64,000 bases of DNA from Sphingomonas qomolangmaensis. GTDB taxonomy: Bacteria > Pseudomonadota > Alphaproteobacteria > Sphingomonadales > Sphingomonadaceae. Of this stretch, positions 36,459-48,226 are shown piece after piece (the first letter of the stretch is position 1; every line of letters starts with the position of its first letter). The stretch covers positions 2,293,501 through 2,357,500 of the forward strand of contig NZ_CP101740.1 of the NCBI RefSeq assembly GCF_024496245.1. Direction: 5' to 3'. A program made the translations under genes and the position numbers. Below the pieces are notes generated by a model. It was not told the DNA's origin. It saw only the letters and a list, made by a program, of their open reading frames with translations, and ran no database searches.

Positions 36459-37337
36459 CTATTCTTTCGCCAGCCAGTCGCGGATCGCGGCGTTCACCGC
36501 CTCGGGCTTTTCCCAGGGCACGAAATGGCCCGCGTCCTCGATGCGGACGATCGTGAGATCGGGCACCAGCGCGTCGAGGCCGTCGAGCTGGCACGGCAGC
36601 AACGCGCGGTCCTGCATGCCCCAGATCACCAGGGTCGGCATCGTCACTGGCGGGAAGCGCGCGTCGAGGAACGCGGGGCGCGGGGCGGCTTCGTCCATTT
36701 CGGGCACCTGGATCGCGCTGGCGCGATACCAGTTGAGCATCGCGGTGATCGCGCCGGGCTGCGACCATTCGTCGAGATAGGCGGCCTTTTCGGGTGCGAT
36801 CAGCGCCGGATCGACATGCTTGGCGAAGCTGGTGTCGAAGAACGCCTCGAGCCCGATCCGGTCGATATGGCTTTCGAGCTCGGGGTTGCGGAAGGCGCGG
36901 ATATATTGGCTGGCGGCGCGCTGCGCAGGATCGTCGATGACGCTGCGCTGGAAGATCAGCGGATGCGGTGCGTTGAGGATCACCAGCCGTTCGATCCGCC
37001 CGGGCTGATGCAGCGCCGCCATCCACGCGATCGCCCCGCCCCAGTCGTGCGCGACCAGCGTGAAGCGATCGATGCCGAAATGGTCGGCGAGCGCGATCAG
37101 GTCGGCGACCGGCTTGTCGGGGGTGTATTGGTCGACGCCTTTCGGCTTGTCCGACCGTGCGAAGCCGCGCTGGTCGGGGGCGATGCAGAAATGATCGCGC
37201 GCGAATTCGGGGAGCTGGTGGCGCCAGGTGCGGTGCGATTCGGGGAAGCCGTGGAGGAAGATCATCGCCGGGTGCGCGGGATCGCCCGCGGTGACGACGT
37301 CGAGGCTGATCCCGGTGGATAGTGCGATGTGCTGCAT
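36459..37337 (-). CDS. Alpha/beta hydrolase, epoxide-hydrolase-like
   Basis: A 292-residue alpha/beta-hydrolase. The oxyanion-hole motif [10 protein letters not shown] (29-38), the nucleophile elbow [11 protein letters not shown] with Asp98 instead of Ser, and the late histidine in [11 protein letters not shown] define the epoxide hydrolase / haloacid-haloalkane dehalogenase group. HGFPE favours epoxide hydrolase. No signal peptide is present. Upstream lies composite repeat C3; downstream is repeat B3. The natural substrate is unknown. Confidence 0.85.
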   Translation of the reverse strand: MQHIALSTGISLDVVTAGDPAHPAMIFLHGFPESHRTWRHQLPEFARDHFCIAPDQRGFARSDKPKGVDQYTPDKPVADLIALADHFGIDRFTLVAHDWGGAIAWMAALHQPGRIERLVILNAPHPLIFQRSVIDDPAQRAASQYIRAFRNPELESHIDRIGLEAFFDTSFAKHVDPALIAPEKAAYLDEWSQPGAITAMLNWYRASAIQVPEMDEAAPRPAFLDARFPPVTMPTLVIWGMQDRALLPCQLDGLDALVPDLTIVRIEDAGHFVPWEKPEAVNAAIRDWLAKE

Positions 37338-37351
37338 GGACGTCCCCTCCC

Positions 37352-37525
37352 GCGCTTTCTTCCCCCCTCCCGCTTGCGAGTTTCAGGGCGGTCAGGCCCC
37401 CGGCCTGACCTGAACGATGCGGGGCATCGTTCACCTGAAACTGGGACGGGGGAGGGCCTGTCGCGACCCTCATCCACCCCCACATGCCCTCCCCTAGCCC
37501 CTCCCGCAAGCGGGAGGGGGACGCC
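37352..37525. repeat. Composite palindromic repeat with inserted hairpin module (copy C3)
   Basis: The outer scaffold runs from CTTTCTTCCCCCCTCCCGC to CCCTAGCCCCTCCCGC and GCGGGAGGGGGA. The first C-type hairpin is split by a 64-base module, 37380-37443, bounded by AGTTTCAG and CTGAAACT. The module holds two hairpins (GGTCAGGCC/GGCCTGACC and TGAACGATGC/GCATCGTTCA). The element at 53633-53826 has the same scaffold but a different module. Confidence 0.75.
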
Positions 37526-38427
37526 TAAGGATAGCTTACCGTCTTGGGTGCTTCGGGAATCGGGATCCATTCATCCTCGTCGCCGGGCACCTTGGGGAAA
37601 AGGCCCGCTTTCCAGTCGTGCTTGGCCTGGTTGATGCGGTCGCGGCTCGACGAGACGAAGTTCCACCACACATGCCGCGGGGTGGCGAAGGCTGCGCCGC
37701 CGCACAGCATCGCGCGCGCGCCGCGGCCCGAGCGCAGCGTCGCGCGGATGCCCGGCCGCAGCACATAGAGCGTCGTCGGCTCGAGCTTCATGCCGTCGAG
37801 CGTCGCATCGCCCTCGACCAGATAGATCGCGCGTTCGTCGGTCGAATCGTCGATCGGCACGCTGCCGCCGGGATCGAGAGCGATGTCGGCGTAGATCGTC
37901 TGCGCGTGCGTCGTGGTCGGTGCGGTGGCACCTCAGAGCGATCCCATGATGATCCGAGACCGCGCGCCAGCGCCCTCGATCACCGGCAGATCGTCGCGCT
38001 CGACATGCTCGAACGCCGGATCACTCTCCTCATCGGCCTCGGGCAGCGCGAGCCAGGTCTGGATGCCGAACAGCGCCGGCCCCTTGGCGCGCTCCTCGCC
38101 CGGCGAGCGTTCGGAATGGACGATGCCGCTGCCCGCGGTCATCAAATTCACCGCGCCGGGCTCGATCACGATGTCGCTGCCCACCGAATCGCGATGGCCG
38201 ATCGCGCCCGCGAACAGATAGGTGACGGTCGACAGGTTGATATGCGGATGCGGGCGGACGTCGATCCCCTGCCCCGGCTCCATCAGCGCCGGCCCCATCT
38301 GGTCGAAGAAGATGAACGGCCCCACCATCGTGCGTTCGCGATTGGGCAAGGTGCGGTGGACCTTGAACCCGCCCAGATCGTGGCTGACCGGCAGGATCGT
38401 CTGGAGGACAAGGTCGTCATTGGTCAT
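37525..38427 (-). pseudogene. Pirin family protein, interrupted by an in-frame stop
   Basis: A pirin (bicupin) gene of 300 codons broken by TGA at 37933-37935, codon 165. The N-terminal cupin is intact: MTNDDLVLQTILP, then RPHPHINLSTVTYLF with iron-binding histidines, and it ends ARSRIIMGSL. The sequence continues in the same frame after the TGA as GATAPTTTHAQTIYADIALD and the full C-terminal cupin. The stop replaces a codon that is Trp (TGG) in related pirins from memory, so this is a single-base nonsense change. A 164-residue N-terminal cupin could still be made. The ATG overlaps the GST stop by four bases. Confidence 0.82.
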
Positions 38428-39128
38428 GCAGCGTCCAGTTCGGGATAATGGCGGAAGATGCCGTCCTGGTTGAAGCGGATGCGCCGCTCGCTCGCAAGAT
38501 AGGCGCGCACCCCCGCCAGATCGGCGACCATCGCGTGGATCCGCATCAAGCCTGGATACTCCGGAGCAAGCGTCGCCATGCGCTTGGGGAACATGTAGCG
38601 CAGCCCAGCCACCAGCTGGAACAGCGAGGTATCGGCATAGGTCCAGCGATGATCGATCAGCCATTCGCCATCATTGGCGGTGGCGGCATCCTCGAAATGG
38701 CCAAGGAATTTGGGCAGCCGTTCGGCACGGAACTGTTCGGCGGCGCGCGCCGCCTCGGGCCGCTGCTCGTCATAATAGGCGCCGGTGCCGACAGGGTGGT
38801 GGACGTTATGCACCTCGGCAACGCAATCGGCGATCGTCAGCTGCAACTGGTTGAGCCACAGCCGGTCGGCCAGCCCCGATGGGGCGAGATGATGCTGCTC
38901 CCCCAGATATTGCAGGATGTTGGCGACCTGCGCGATCACCAGCCCGTCGATTTCGAGATAGGGCGGCGCAAACGGCGTACGGCCGGTGCGATCGTTCAGG
39001 TCGGCGAGCAGTGCCGCATCGCCCTGTTCGCGTGCGCAATCGACATAGTCGATGCCGCCGGCCTCGAGCGCGAGCCGGACGAACTCGCCGCGCCCCTGCA
39101 CCGCCGACCAATACCATAATTTATACAC
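38424..39128 (-). CDS. Glutathione S-transferase family protein
   Basis: A 234-residue GST. The N-terminal thioredoxin-fold domain starts YKLWYWSAVQGRGEFVRLAL, with the active-site Tyr region typical of sigma/mu-like bacterial GSTs, and carries the cis-Pro segment TPFAPPYLEIDGLVIAQ. The C-terminal helical domain includes WTYADTSLFQLVAGL. It probably conjugates or reduces electrophiles in the cytosol; the substrate is unknown. It precedes the pirin gene with a four-base overlap. Confidence 0.88.
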   Translation of the reverse strand: MYKLWYWSAVQGRGEFVRLALEAGGIDYVDCAREQGDAALLADLNDRTGRTPFAPPYLEIDGLVIAQVANILQYLGEQHHLAPSGLADRLWLNQLQLTIADCVAEVHNVHHPVGTGAYYDEQRPEAARAAEQFRAERLPKFLGHFEDAATANDGEWLIDHRWTYADTSLFQLVAGLRYMFPKRMATLAPEYPGLMRIHAMVADLAGVRAYLASERRIRFNQDGIFRHYPELDAA

Positions 39129-39131
39129 GAC

Positions 39132-39419
39132 TCAGCTTTCTCCCGGCGCGCGCACCTTCATGCGTAGCGCGTGGATCCGGGTGGCCAACAATTCGGCCAG
39201 CGCCTGATTCACCAGCCGCTGGCGCGCAACGCGGTTGAGTCCGGCGAAGGCCGCGCTTTCGACCTCGACCGCAAAATGCGATTCGCCGCTCCCGTCGTCG
39301 CCGAGATGGCCGGCGTGGAGGTGGCTTTCATTCGCGACGATCAGGTGCGTCGGGGCGAGGGCGTCGTGCAGGCGCGCGGTAATCGCGGCCTCGACGGATG
39401 CGGTGGCGGGCTGGTTCAT
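39132..39419 (-). CDS. BolA family protein
   Basis: A 95-residue BolA/IbaG-type protein. The class II KH-like fold is shown by VANESHLHAGHLG and the signature GLNRVARQRLVNQALAELL, with conserved His in FAVEVES/RIHALRMKV. BolA proteins pair with monothiol glutaredoxins in Fe-S and iron handling. The gene is divergent from the J-domain gene, with 41 bases between them. In alphaproteobacteria BolA, J-protein, CobS and CobT often lie together, as here. Confidence 0.92.
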   Translation of the reverse strand: MNQPATASVEAAITARLHDALAPTHLIVANESHLHAGHLGDDGSGESHFAVEVESAAFAGLNRVARQRLVNQALAELLATRIHALRMKVRAPGES

Positions 39420-39460
39420 CGGGCCTATATAGTCCGTTTTGTGACAAGATGGGGAGCCGC

Positions 39461-40072
39461 GTGGCGCGGACCGACAGCAAGAACGGATCGACGGGCAGGT
39501 TTCACGGGCGCGTGGAGGCCAATGGCCGGGTATGCGCGACCCCCGGCTGCGACGAACCCGGCGAGTTTCGCGCGCCTGCCGAAGAGGGCGCGCGCCGATC
39601 GGGCGACGGCCCCGCGCCCTATCGCTGGATGTGCCTCGAACATGTACGCGCGTTCAATTCGCGGTATAATTTCTTCCAGGGGATGAGCTCGGACGAAATC
39701 TACGACGCGCAGAAACCCTATGCCGGGTGGGAAAGCGAAACCCGCGCCTTTGCGACCAACGGCGCCGACCGGCCGCCGCGCTGGGCCGATTTCCACGATC
39801 CGATGGATGCGATCGGCGCAAGGTTCCGCGAGCGGATGCGCGCGCAGCGGCCGCGCGAGGATGGGCGCCCGCTGTCGGGCAGCGATCGCGATGCGCTGAC
39901 GGTACTGGGGCTTGGCGCCGACGCCGATCGCCGCGCGCTGCGGCAGCGCTACGCCGATCTGGTGCGACGCTTTCACCCCGACCGCAATGGCGGTGACCGC
40001 AGCTACGAGCAGCGGCTGCAGGAAGTGATCGCGGCGTATCAGCACCTGCGCGCCGCACCGGCGTTTGCCTGA
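39461..40072 (+). CDS. J-domain (DnaJ-like) protein
   Basis: A 203-residue protein with a C-terminal J domain (about 145-200): ALTVLGLGADADRRALRQRY, then the HPD motif in RFHPDRNGGD, which stimulates a DnaK-type ATPase. The N-terminal half has a Cys pair (CATPGC) and CLEHVRAFNSRYNFF, typical of a conserved alphaproteobacterial family. GTG at 39461 is chosen because GGGGAG lies five bases upstream; ATG 39449 would overlap that site. The client protein is unknown. Confidence 0.82.
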   Translation: MARTDSKNGSTGRFHGRVEANGRVCATPGCDEPGEFRAPAEEGARRSGDGPAPYRWMCLEHVRAFNSRYNFFQGMSSDEIYDAQKPYAGWESETRAFATNGADRPPRWADFHDPMDAIGARFRERMRAQRPREDGRPLSGSDRDALTVLGLGADADRRALRQRYADLVRRFHPDRNGGDRSYEQRLQEVIAAYQHLRAAPAFA

Positions 40073-40089
40073 GGCGCACGCAGAAACGA

Positions 40090-40182
40090 CAGGCCCTCAC
40101 CCTATCGCGCCTTCGGCGCCCTTCCCTCTCCCGCAAGCGGGAGAGGGAAGGAGGCGCGCAGCGCCGGAAGGGTGAGGGCCTG
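40090..40182. repeat. Palindromic repeat, CCCTCTCCCGC family (copy C5)
   Basis: Outer arms CAGGCCCTCACCC (40090-40102) and GGGTGAGGGCCTG (40170-40182) are exact complements; the inner stem is CCCTCTCCCGC/GCGGGAGAGGG. It sits between two convergent genes, where it may act as a bidirectional terminator. Confidence 0.8.
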
Positions 40183-40187
40183 TCGGC

Positions 40188-40961
40188 TTACGCCACCCGC
40201 GACCCCACCAGCCCGAACCGTACCCCCTGCGGGTCCTCGGCCACCACCGAATACATGCCCCCCGGGATCGGGTCGGGCCCCTGGATCACGCTGCCGCCGC
40301 CGACGATCAGCCGCTCGACCGCGGCGTCGATGTCCTCGACCATGAAATAGGGCTGCCAGCCTTCGCGCCCGCCCGGAACCCGCCCCATCACCGCGCCGAT
40401 GCCGTCGGCGCCGGCATAGAGGAACTGATAGTCGCCAAGCTCGCCCATCGGCATCGCGCCATCCTGCCGCCAGCCGAATTGCGCTTCGTAAAAGGCGATC
40501 GATGCCGCCGGGTCGGGAGTGGTGAGTTCGTTCCACACCGCATGGCCGGGCGTGGCGGCCTCGCCCGGCACGAAGGCGTTGCTTGGATCGTCGCTTTCGC
40601 CGCGCATGACATAGAAGGGCGCGCCGTGCGGATCGGCGAGCATCGCCATCCGGCCGACCCCTTCCATCGTCATCGCGGGCATTTGGACCGCGCCTCCCGC
40701 CGCGGTAACGCGCTCGACGCTGGCATCGACATCCTCGACGCCGACATACATCAGCCACGAAGGCAGCGCGCCGGGCTGCGGTATCGTCATCAACCCGGCG
40801 ATCGAGGCAGCGTCGGGTGCGGCCGCGATGCGATAGTCGATGCCTTCATAGGGCGCGCGGGCGATCGTCCAGTCGAGCACATCAGCGTAGAAGATTTGTG
40901 CGGCTTCGATGTCGGTGGTGAGCAATTCGTACCAGACGGGTTTTGCAGCGTTGTCGGCCAT
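40188..40961 (-). CDS. VOC family protein (two glyoxalase-like domains)
   Basis: A 257-residue protein with two vicinal-oxygen-chelate modules. The first spans about residues 7-118 (WYELLTTDIEAAQIFYADVL ... ADPHGAPFYVM), the second about 140-255 (WNELTTPDPAASIAFYEAQF ... AEDPQGVRFGLVG). Each is a beta-alpha-beta-beta-beta pair, forming one metal- or ligand-binding cup. The family includes dioxygenases, glyoxalases and antibiotic-binding proteins, and the substrate cannot be told here. It is divergent from cobS. Confidence 0.87.
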   Translation of the reverse strand: MADNAAKPVWYELLTTDIEAAQIFYADVLDWTIARAPYEGIDYRIAAAPDAASIAGLMTIPQPGALPSWLMYVGVEDVDASVERVTAAGGAVQMPAMTMEGVGRMAMLADPHGAPFYVMRGESDDPSNAFVPGEAATPGHAVWNELTTPDPAASIAFYEAQFGWRQDGAMPMGELGDYQFLYAGADGIGAVMGRVPGGREGWQPYFMVEDIDAAVERLIVGGGSVIQGPDPIPGGMYSVVAEDPQGVRFGLVGSRVA

Positions 40962-41061
40962 GGTTCCCTCCTCCTCGCAGCGGCGCTTCCCTTAGTTTGC
41001 CCTTGCCAGTCGTCCCTGCCACCTTAAGTGCAGCCTATTGCACAATCGCCATGGTTTTTCG

Positions 41062-42066
41062 ATGTCCAGCATTCCCAATACCCAGCCCGATAGCCGCGAG
41101 ACGACGATCCTCGACGCACCCGACAAGACCGTCGACGTGCGCGAGATTTTCGGGCTCGATATCGACATGAAGGTGCCCGCGTTCAGCGAGGCCGACGAGC
41201 GCGTGCCCGATCTCGATCCCGCCTATGTGTTCGATGCCGACACGACGCTGGCGATCTTGGCGGGCTTCGCGCACAACCGCCGGGTGATGGTGCAGGGGTT
41301 TCACGGCACCGGCAAATCGACGCATATCGAACAGGTCGCCGCGCGGCTGAACTGGCCGTGCATCCGGATCAACCTCGACGCGCATATCAGCCGGATCGAC
41401 CTGATCGGTCGCGACGCGATCGTGCTGAAGGACGGCCAGCAGGTCACCGAATTCCGCGAAGGGCTGCTCCCCTGGGCGCTGCAGACCCCGACCGCATTGG
41501 TGTTCGACGAATATGACGCGGGCCGCCCCGACGTGATGTTCGTGATCCAGCGCGTGCTCGAGACCGAGGGCAAGCTGACGCTGCTCGACCAGAACCGCGT
41601 GATCCGCCCGAACCCGTGGTTCCGGCTGTTCGCGACCGCCAACACGGTGGGCCTGGGCGATACCAGCGGGCTGTATCATGGCACGCAGCAGATCAACCAG
41701 GGCCAGATGGACCGCTGGAACATCGTCGTCACGCTCAACTATCTGCCCGCCAAGGTCGAGGCGCAGATCGTGCTCGCCAAATCGGGCGAATATGACAAGC
41801 CCGGCGGCAAGGAAGCGGTCGAGAACATGGTGCGCGTCGCCGAACTCACGCGGCGCGGCTTCATCAACGGCGACATCTCGACAGTGATGAGCCCGCGCAC
41901 GGTGATCACCTGGGCGCAGAATTCGCTGATCTTCGGCGATGTCGGCTTCGCCTTCCGCCTGTCGTTCCTCAACAAATGCGACGAGGCCGAACGCGCGCTG
42001 GTGGCGGAATATTACCAGCGGGTATTCGGCAAGGATTTGCCCGAAAGCGTGGTGAAGAAGGGTTGA
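41062..42066 (+). CDS. cobS: CobS, AAA+ ATPase subunit of cobaltochelatase
   Basis: A 334-residue AAA+ protein with Walker [10 protein letters not shown] (79-87), Walker B region [11 protein letters not shown] and a sensor-type [11 protein letters not shown]. With CobT it forms the chaperone-like motor that drives CobN to insert cobalt into hydrogenobyrinic acid a,c-diamide. No CobN or other cobalamin gene is in the window, and the family is also kept near bolA/J-protein genes, so another client is possible. ATG 41062 (MSSIPNTQ) is preferred to 41038. cobT follows but is separated by a toxin-antitoxin pair. Confidence 0.92.
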   Translation: MSSIPNTQPDSRETTILDAPDKTVDVREIFGLDIDMKVPAFSEADERVPDLDPAYVFDADTTLAILAGFAHNRRVMVQGFHGTGKSTHIEQVAARLNWPCIRINLDAHISRIDLIGRDAIVLKDGQQVTEFREGLLPWALQTPTALVFDEYDAGRPDVMFVIQRVLETEGKLTLLDQNRVIRPNPWFRLFATANTVGLGDTSGLYHGTQQINQGQMDRWNIVVTLNYLPAKVEAQIVLAKSGEYDKPGGKEAVENMVRVAELTRRGFINGDISTVMSPRTVITWAQNSLIFGDVGFAFRLSFLNKCDEAERALVAEYYQRVFGKDLPESVVKKG

Positions 42067-42077
42067 GTTTGGGCGCA

Positions 42078-42103
42078 AGTGGACTAACTTGGCTTAGTCC
42101 ACT
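42078..42103. promoter_or_regulatory. Operator palindrome of the Phd/VapC pair
   Basis: AGTGGACTAA and TTAGTCCACT are a perfect 10-base inverted repeat around CTTGGC, 12 bases before the antitoxin ATG. This is the expected position for an autoregulatory operator bound by the antitoxin or the toxin-antitoxin complex. Confidence 0.7.
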
Positions 42104-42115
42104 CGGAGACCCGTC

Positions 42116-42397
42116 ATGAACGCCCCGACCAAGATCGATTTCGTCAACGTCCACGATGCGAAGACGAACCTGTCGAAGCTGCTTGATCGCGCGCATGCTG
42201 GGGAAGAGATCGTCCTTGCCAAGGCCGGCAAGCCCTATGCCAAGCTGGTGCCGTTTATCCAGGCCGAGAAACCCAAACGCCAGCCGGGGGGATGGCCCGA
42301 ACTGGCCAGCATCCCCGATTCAACGTGGTTCGATCCCATGCCCGAAGACGAACTCGAGCTATGGGAAGGCAGCCGTTTAGAGAAATATGGCTTGTGA
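42116..42397 (+). CDS. Phd/YefM-family antitoxin
   Basis: A 93-residue antitoxin. The N-terminal Phd/YefM DNA-binding fold is clear in VNVHDAKTNLSKLLDRAHAG and EEIVLAKAGKPYAKLVPF; the C-terminal tail (from about residue 52) should bind and block the PIN toxin. GGAG lies eight bases before the ATG and a palindromic operator lies just upstream. The stop TGA overlaps the toxin GTG (GTGA). The pair is inserted between cobS and cobT. Confidence 0.9.
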   Translation: MNAPTKIDFVNVHDAKTNLSKLLDRAHAGEEIVLAKAGKPYAKLVPFIQAEKPKRQPGGWPELASIPDSTWFDPMPEDELELWEGSRLEKYGL

Positions 42398-42783
42398 CGG
42401 CATTTATTCTGGATACCCACGCGGTCCTGTTTTGGTGGGCCGGCGGACAAAGGCTCGGGGCGTCGGCTCGGACCGTCCTCGAAGAAAGCGATGCAGCCTT
42501 TTTCGTGAGCGCAGTCAGTGCATGGGAAGTAGCGACGAAGCATCGAGTCGGAAAGCTCCCCGACATCGGAGACCCGTCGGTCCAGTATCCGCGCCTCATG
42601 GCGGCGAATGACTTCCGGTCGCTCGATGTCACAGCGTCGCATGGCCTGCTTGCCGGAACGCTGGCGGGCGAGCATCGCGACCCCTTTGATCGGCTGATTG
42701 CCGCGCAGGCGCTCATAGAAGACCTCACGGTAGTCACGCGCGACCGCGAGATCGCCAATTTCGGCTGCAAGGTACTCTGGTAA
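42394..42783 (+). CDS. VapC-type PIN-domain toxin
   Basis: A 129-residue PIN ribonuclease. The acidic metal-binding residues fall in [12 protein letters not shown] (Asp), [13 protein letters not shown] (Glu), [12 protein letters not shown] (Asp) and TVVTRDREI (Asp), so the catalytic set is complete. VapC toxins cleave tRNA or rRNA. The start is GTG 42394, coupled to the antitoxin stop. Its TAA overlaps the cobT ATG by one base (TAATG), so the pair is stitched into the cob operon. Confidence 0.9.
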   Translation: MTAFILDTHAVLFWWAGGQRLGASARTVLEESDAAFFVSAVSAWEVATKHRVGKLPDIGDPSVQYPRLMAANDFRSLDVTASHGLLAGTLAGEHRDPFDRLIAAQALIEDLTVVTRDREIANFGCKVLW

Positions 42784-44612
42784 TGGCCACCGACACCCCC
42801 CTCGACCGGTTCCGCGACGTGCTCGGCGGGGCATCGCGCGCGATCGCCAATGATGCCGAGGTCGAACTGGCCTTCACTGCCGATGCGCCGAGCCAGGCGG
42901 GGCGGAGCATCAAGGTGCCGATGCCCGCGCGCGCGCTGCCCGCCGACCAGGTGGCCGAGGCGCGCGGCTTTGCCGATGGCTTTGCGCTGCGGCTCAAGCA
43001 TCACGACGTGATCAAGCACGCGCGCGCCGCGCCCAAGGAGCCGGTGGCGCGCGCGGTGTTCGATGCGGTCGAAACCGCGCGGATCGAGGCATTGGGGTCG
43101 AAGGGCTTTGCCGGCATCGCCGACAACCTCGAACACAGCCTGACGCTGCGGATGAAGTCCGATCCGATCGCGCGCGCACGCAATGCCCAGGAAGTGCCGC
43201 TGTCGACCGCGATCCAATTGATGGTGCGCGAGCGGCTGACCGGGCGTGCGGCGCCGGCCAGCGCGGCGCTGGGCCTCGGGCTGGTCGCCGACTGGATCGA
43301 GGAGAAGGGCGGCGCCGATCTCGACGCGCTGGCGCTGGCGATCGACGACCAGGACGCCTTCGCCGCGCTGATCGCCAATCTGCTGCAAGACCTGGAGCTG
43401 ACCGAAGGCGAGATGGCGCCCGACGATGCCGATGAAGGCGGCGCCGAGGACGAGGGCTCCGAAGACAGCGAGCAGGAAGAGGGCGAGGAGGAAGGCGACC
43501 AGGGCAGCGGCGAAGGCCAGGTCGAAGCGCGCGGCGAACAGCGCGACAGCGACAGCGAACAGGGCCAGAGCGAAGAGGAAGCCCCCTCCGACGCAATGGA
43601 CGACATCGACGGCGATCCCGGCGACGATGGCGAGGACGGGATGATGCCCGTTCGCCCCAATCGGCCTTGGGGTGACATGCCGCCGCAGTTCGAATACAAG
43701 GCCTTCACCCGCGCGCACGACGAAGTAATCGCCGCGACCGAACTGTGCGACGCCGAGGAACTCGAGCGGTTGCGCTCGTATCTCGACCAGCAATTGGTGA
43801 CGCTGCAGAGCGTCGTGACCAAGCTGGCCAACCGGTTGCAGCGCCGGCTGATGGCGCAGCAATCGCGCAGCTGGGACTTCGACCAGGAAGAGGGGATGCT
43901 CGATGCAGCGCGGCTGGCGCGCGTCGTCGTCAACCCGATGCAGTCGCTGTCGTACAAGAGCGAGCGCGATACCGATTTCCGCGACACCGTGGTTACGCTG
44001 CTGATCGACAATTCGGGATCGATGCGCGGGCGACCGATCTCGATCGCGGCGATCAGCGCCGACATCCTGGCGCGCACGCTCGAGCGCTGCGGCGTGAAGA
44101 CCGAGATCCTCGGTTTCACGACCCGTGCCTGGAAGGGCGGACAGGCGCGCGATGCCTGGCTCGCCGCGGGCCGCCCGCCGCAGCCCGGGCGGCTGAACGA
44201 CGTGCGCCACATCGTCTATAAACAGGCCGACGAGCCGTGGCGGCGCGCGAAAAAGTCGCTCGGGCTGATGATGCGCGAGGGGCTGCTCAAGGAGAATATC
44301 GACGGCGAGGCCTTGCTGTGGGCGCACGAACGGCTGATCGCGCGGCCCGAGGATCGCAAGATACTGATGGTGATTTCGGACGGCGCGCCGGTCGACGATT
44401 CGACGCTGTCGGTGAATTCGGGAAGCTATCTCGAACGCCATCTGCGCCAGGTGATCGGCTGGATCGAGAACAAGTCGCCGGTCGGGCTGGTGGCGATCGG
44501 CATCGGCCATGACGTGACGCGCTATTATGCCCGCGCGGTGACGATCATGGACGTCGACCAGCTGGCGGGCACGATGATCGAGCAACTCGCCAGCCTGTTC
44601 GACGACGAATGA
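42783..44612 (+). CDS. cobT: CobT, cobaltochelatase subunit with VWA domain
   Basis: A 609-residue partner of CobS. The N-terminal CobT domain (about 1-215) is followed by a long acidic, low-complexity linker (about 215-285, rich in Glu, Asp, Ser and Gly). The C-terminal von Willebrand A domain has a MIDAS motif in [11 protein letters not shown] (about 406-416). The MIDAS metal mediates contact with the AAA+ ring and CobN. The ATG shares one base with the vapC stop, and the TGA overlaps the next gene's ATG. Confidence 0.93.
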   Translation: MATDTPLDRFRDVLGGASRAIANDAEVELAFTADAPSQAGRSIKVPMPARALPADQVAEARGFADGFALRLKHHDVIKHARAAPKEPVARAVFDAVETARIEALGSKGFAGIADNLEHSLTLRMKSDPIARARNAQEVPLSTAIQLMVRERLTGRAAPASAALGLGLVADWIEEKGGADLDALALAIDDQDAFAALIANLLQDLELTEGEMAPDDADEGGAEDEGSEDSEQEEGEEEGDQGSGEGQVEARGEQRDSDSEQGQSEEEAPSDAMDDIDGDPGDDGEDGMMPVRPNRPWGDMPPQFEYKAFTRAHDEVIAATELCDAEELERLRSYLDQQLVTLQSVVTKLANRLQRRLMAQQSRSWDFDQEEGMLDAARLARVVVNPMQSLSYKSERDTDFRDTVVTLLIDNSGSMRGRPISIAAISADILARTLERCGVKTEILGFTTRAWKGGQARDAWLAAGRPPQPGRLNDVRHIVYKQADEPWRRAKKSLGLMMREGLLKENIDGEALLWAHERLIARPEDRKILMVISDGAPVDDSTLSVNSGSYLERHLRQVIGWIENKSPVGLVAIGIGHDVTRYYARAVTIMDVDQLAGTMIEQLASLFDDE

Positions 44613-44890
44613 CCCCGGCAGGGGCGGTGACCGCGCCGCCGGGGGGCTTTGCCGGGCCGGTCAAGCGATCGATCACGATCGCCGGCCACCCGACATCGAT
44701 CAGCCTGGAGCCGGTGTTCTGGGAAGCGCTGGAAGCGGCAGCGGTAGCGCATGGCCTGCCGCTTAGCGCGCTAGTGGCGCAGATCGACGTGGCCAGGATC
44801 GCCGGCGACACCCCGCCGAATTTGGCGAGCGCGATACGGAGTTGGTTGTTGTTGCACGCCAGCGTCGGGGGCGCACACGATACCATCTGA
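44609..44890 (+). CDS. Ribbon-helix-helix domain protein (RHH_4 type)
   Basis: A 93-residue protein with one ribbon-helix-helix domain: [20 protein letters not shown], then [20 protein letters not shown] and [17 protein letters not shown]_4 proteins are small alphaproteobacterial DNA-binding proteins of mostly unknown targets. Its ATG overlaps the cobT stop (ATGA), so it is the last gene of the cobS-TA-cobT unit. It is not an obvious antitoxin, since no toxin gene follows. Confidence 0.78.
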   Translation: MTPAGAVTAPPGGFAGPVKRSITIAGHPTSISLEPVFWEALEAAAVAHGLPLSALVAQIDVARIAGDTPPNLASAIRSWLLLHASVGGAHDTI

Positions 44891-45006
44891 GGCCCGGCAC
44901 TTCGCTCGCATTAGATGCCCGTGACCTGCGCTGGCAATCTCCCCCTTATCCCCCACCCCCGCCCCCCTATATCGCGCGCATCCCGTTCCCCCCACAGGAG
45001 CCGCAC

Positions 45007-45897
45007 ATGGCCGACGCACCCGATCCCGCGAACAATCTGCCCACCGGCTATGTGCCGCCCGCGGTCTGGCAATGTGAGCCGGGCAATGGCGGGCAGTTCG
45101 CCAGCATCAACCGCCCCGTTTCGGGCGCGACGCATGACAAGGTGCTGCCGGTCGGCAAACATCCGCTGCAGCTCCATTCGATGGGAACGCCCAACGGGCA
45201 GAAGGTGACGATCCTGCTCGAGGAGCTGCTCGCCGCCGGCCACCGCGATGCCGAATATGACGCCTGGTTGATCCGTATCGGCGATGGCGATCAGTTCGGC
45301 AGCGGCTTTGTCGAGGTGAACCCCAATTCGAAGATCCCCGCGCTGATCGACAAATCCGCCGACCCCGAAATCCGCGTGTTCGAAAGCGGCGCGATCCTGT
45401 TCTACCTCGCCGAAAAGTTCGGCGCGTTCCTGCCGACCGATCCGGCCAAGCGCGCGGCGACGATGAGCTGGCTGATGTGGCAGATGGGCGCGGGGCCGTT
45501 CGTCGGCGGCGGCTTCGGGCATTTCTATGCCTATGCGCCGATCAAGATCCAGTACGCGATCGATCGCTATGCGATGGAGGTGAAGCGCCAGCTGCACGTG
45601 CTCGACACCCAATTGGGCCGGCACGAATTCGTCGCGGGCGACGACTATACGATCGCCGACATGGCGATCTGGCCCTGGTATGGCGGCGGGCTGCTGGGCG
45701 GGGCGTATAGTGCGCAGGCGTTTCTGGGGGTCGAGGAATATGGCAATGTCCGCCGCTGGACCGACCAGCTTGCCGCGCGGCCTGCGGTGCGGCGCGGCGC
45801 CATGGTCAACCGGACGATGGGGCCGCTCGAGGGGCAGTTGCACGAGCGGCACGATGCGGGGGACTTCGAGACGCGGACGGCGGATAAGGTCGGGTGA
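45007..45897 (+). CDS. yghU: Glutathione-dependent disulfide-bond oxidoreductase (YghU/YfcG-like GST)
   Basis: A 296-residue Nu-class GST. The long N-terminal arm (GYVPPAVWQCEPGNGGQFAS) and QLHSMGTPNGQKVTILLEEL, with the Thr/Asn that bind two glutathiones, are typical of YghU. The C-terminal helical domain includes DDYTIADMAIWPWYGG. These enzymes reduce disulfides and organic peroxides with GSH. AGGAG seven bases before ATG 45007 supports the start. Confidence 0.9.
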   Translation: MADAPDPANNLPTGYVPPAVWQCEPGNGGQFASINRPVSGATHDKVLPVGKHPLQLHSMGTPNGQKVTILLEELLAAGHRDAEYDAWLIRIGDGDQFGSGFVEVNPNSKIPALIDKSADPEIRVFESGAILFYLAEKFGAFLPTDPAKRAATMSWLMWQMGAGPFVGGGFGHFYAYAPIKIQYAIDRYAMEVKRQLHVLDTQLGRHEFVAGDDYTIADMAIWPWYGGGLLGGAYSAQAFLGVEEYGNVRRWTDQLAARPAVRRGAMVNRTMGPLEGQLHERHDAGDFETRTADKVG

Positions 45898-45902
45898 TTT
45901 AT

Positions 45903-48065
<2,163 letters not shown>

Positions 48066-48226
48066 GCCGTTCGACGAACGCGATGTGATGCTTTTTTGCA
48101 ACGCGGCGAAGGAGTCTTTGCTGCGGCGGCGAAGTGTCACAGAAGCGCAATAATCTGCCGTCACAGGCGCCGCAACGGCGAACGACGCCGCACGTCGGCC
48201 ATTGTTCCGCACCACTGGGGAAAATC

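Noticed and set aside
37933..37935. TGA in the pirin gene as a selenocysteine codon
   Set aside because: Pirins have no selenocysteine, the expected residue is Trp, and no bSECIS-like hairpin is evident just after the codon.
44609..44890. RHH protein after cobT as an antitoxin
   Set aside because: No toxin-like gene is adjacent and the RHH_4 type is not usually a toxin-antitoxin component.
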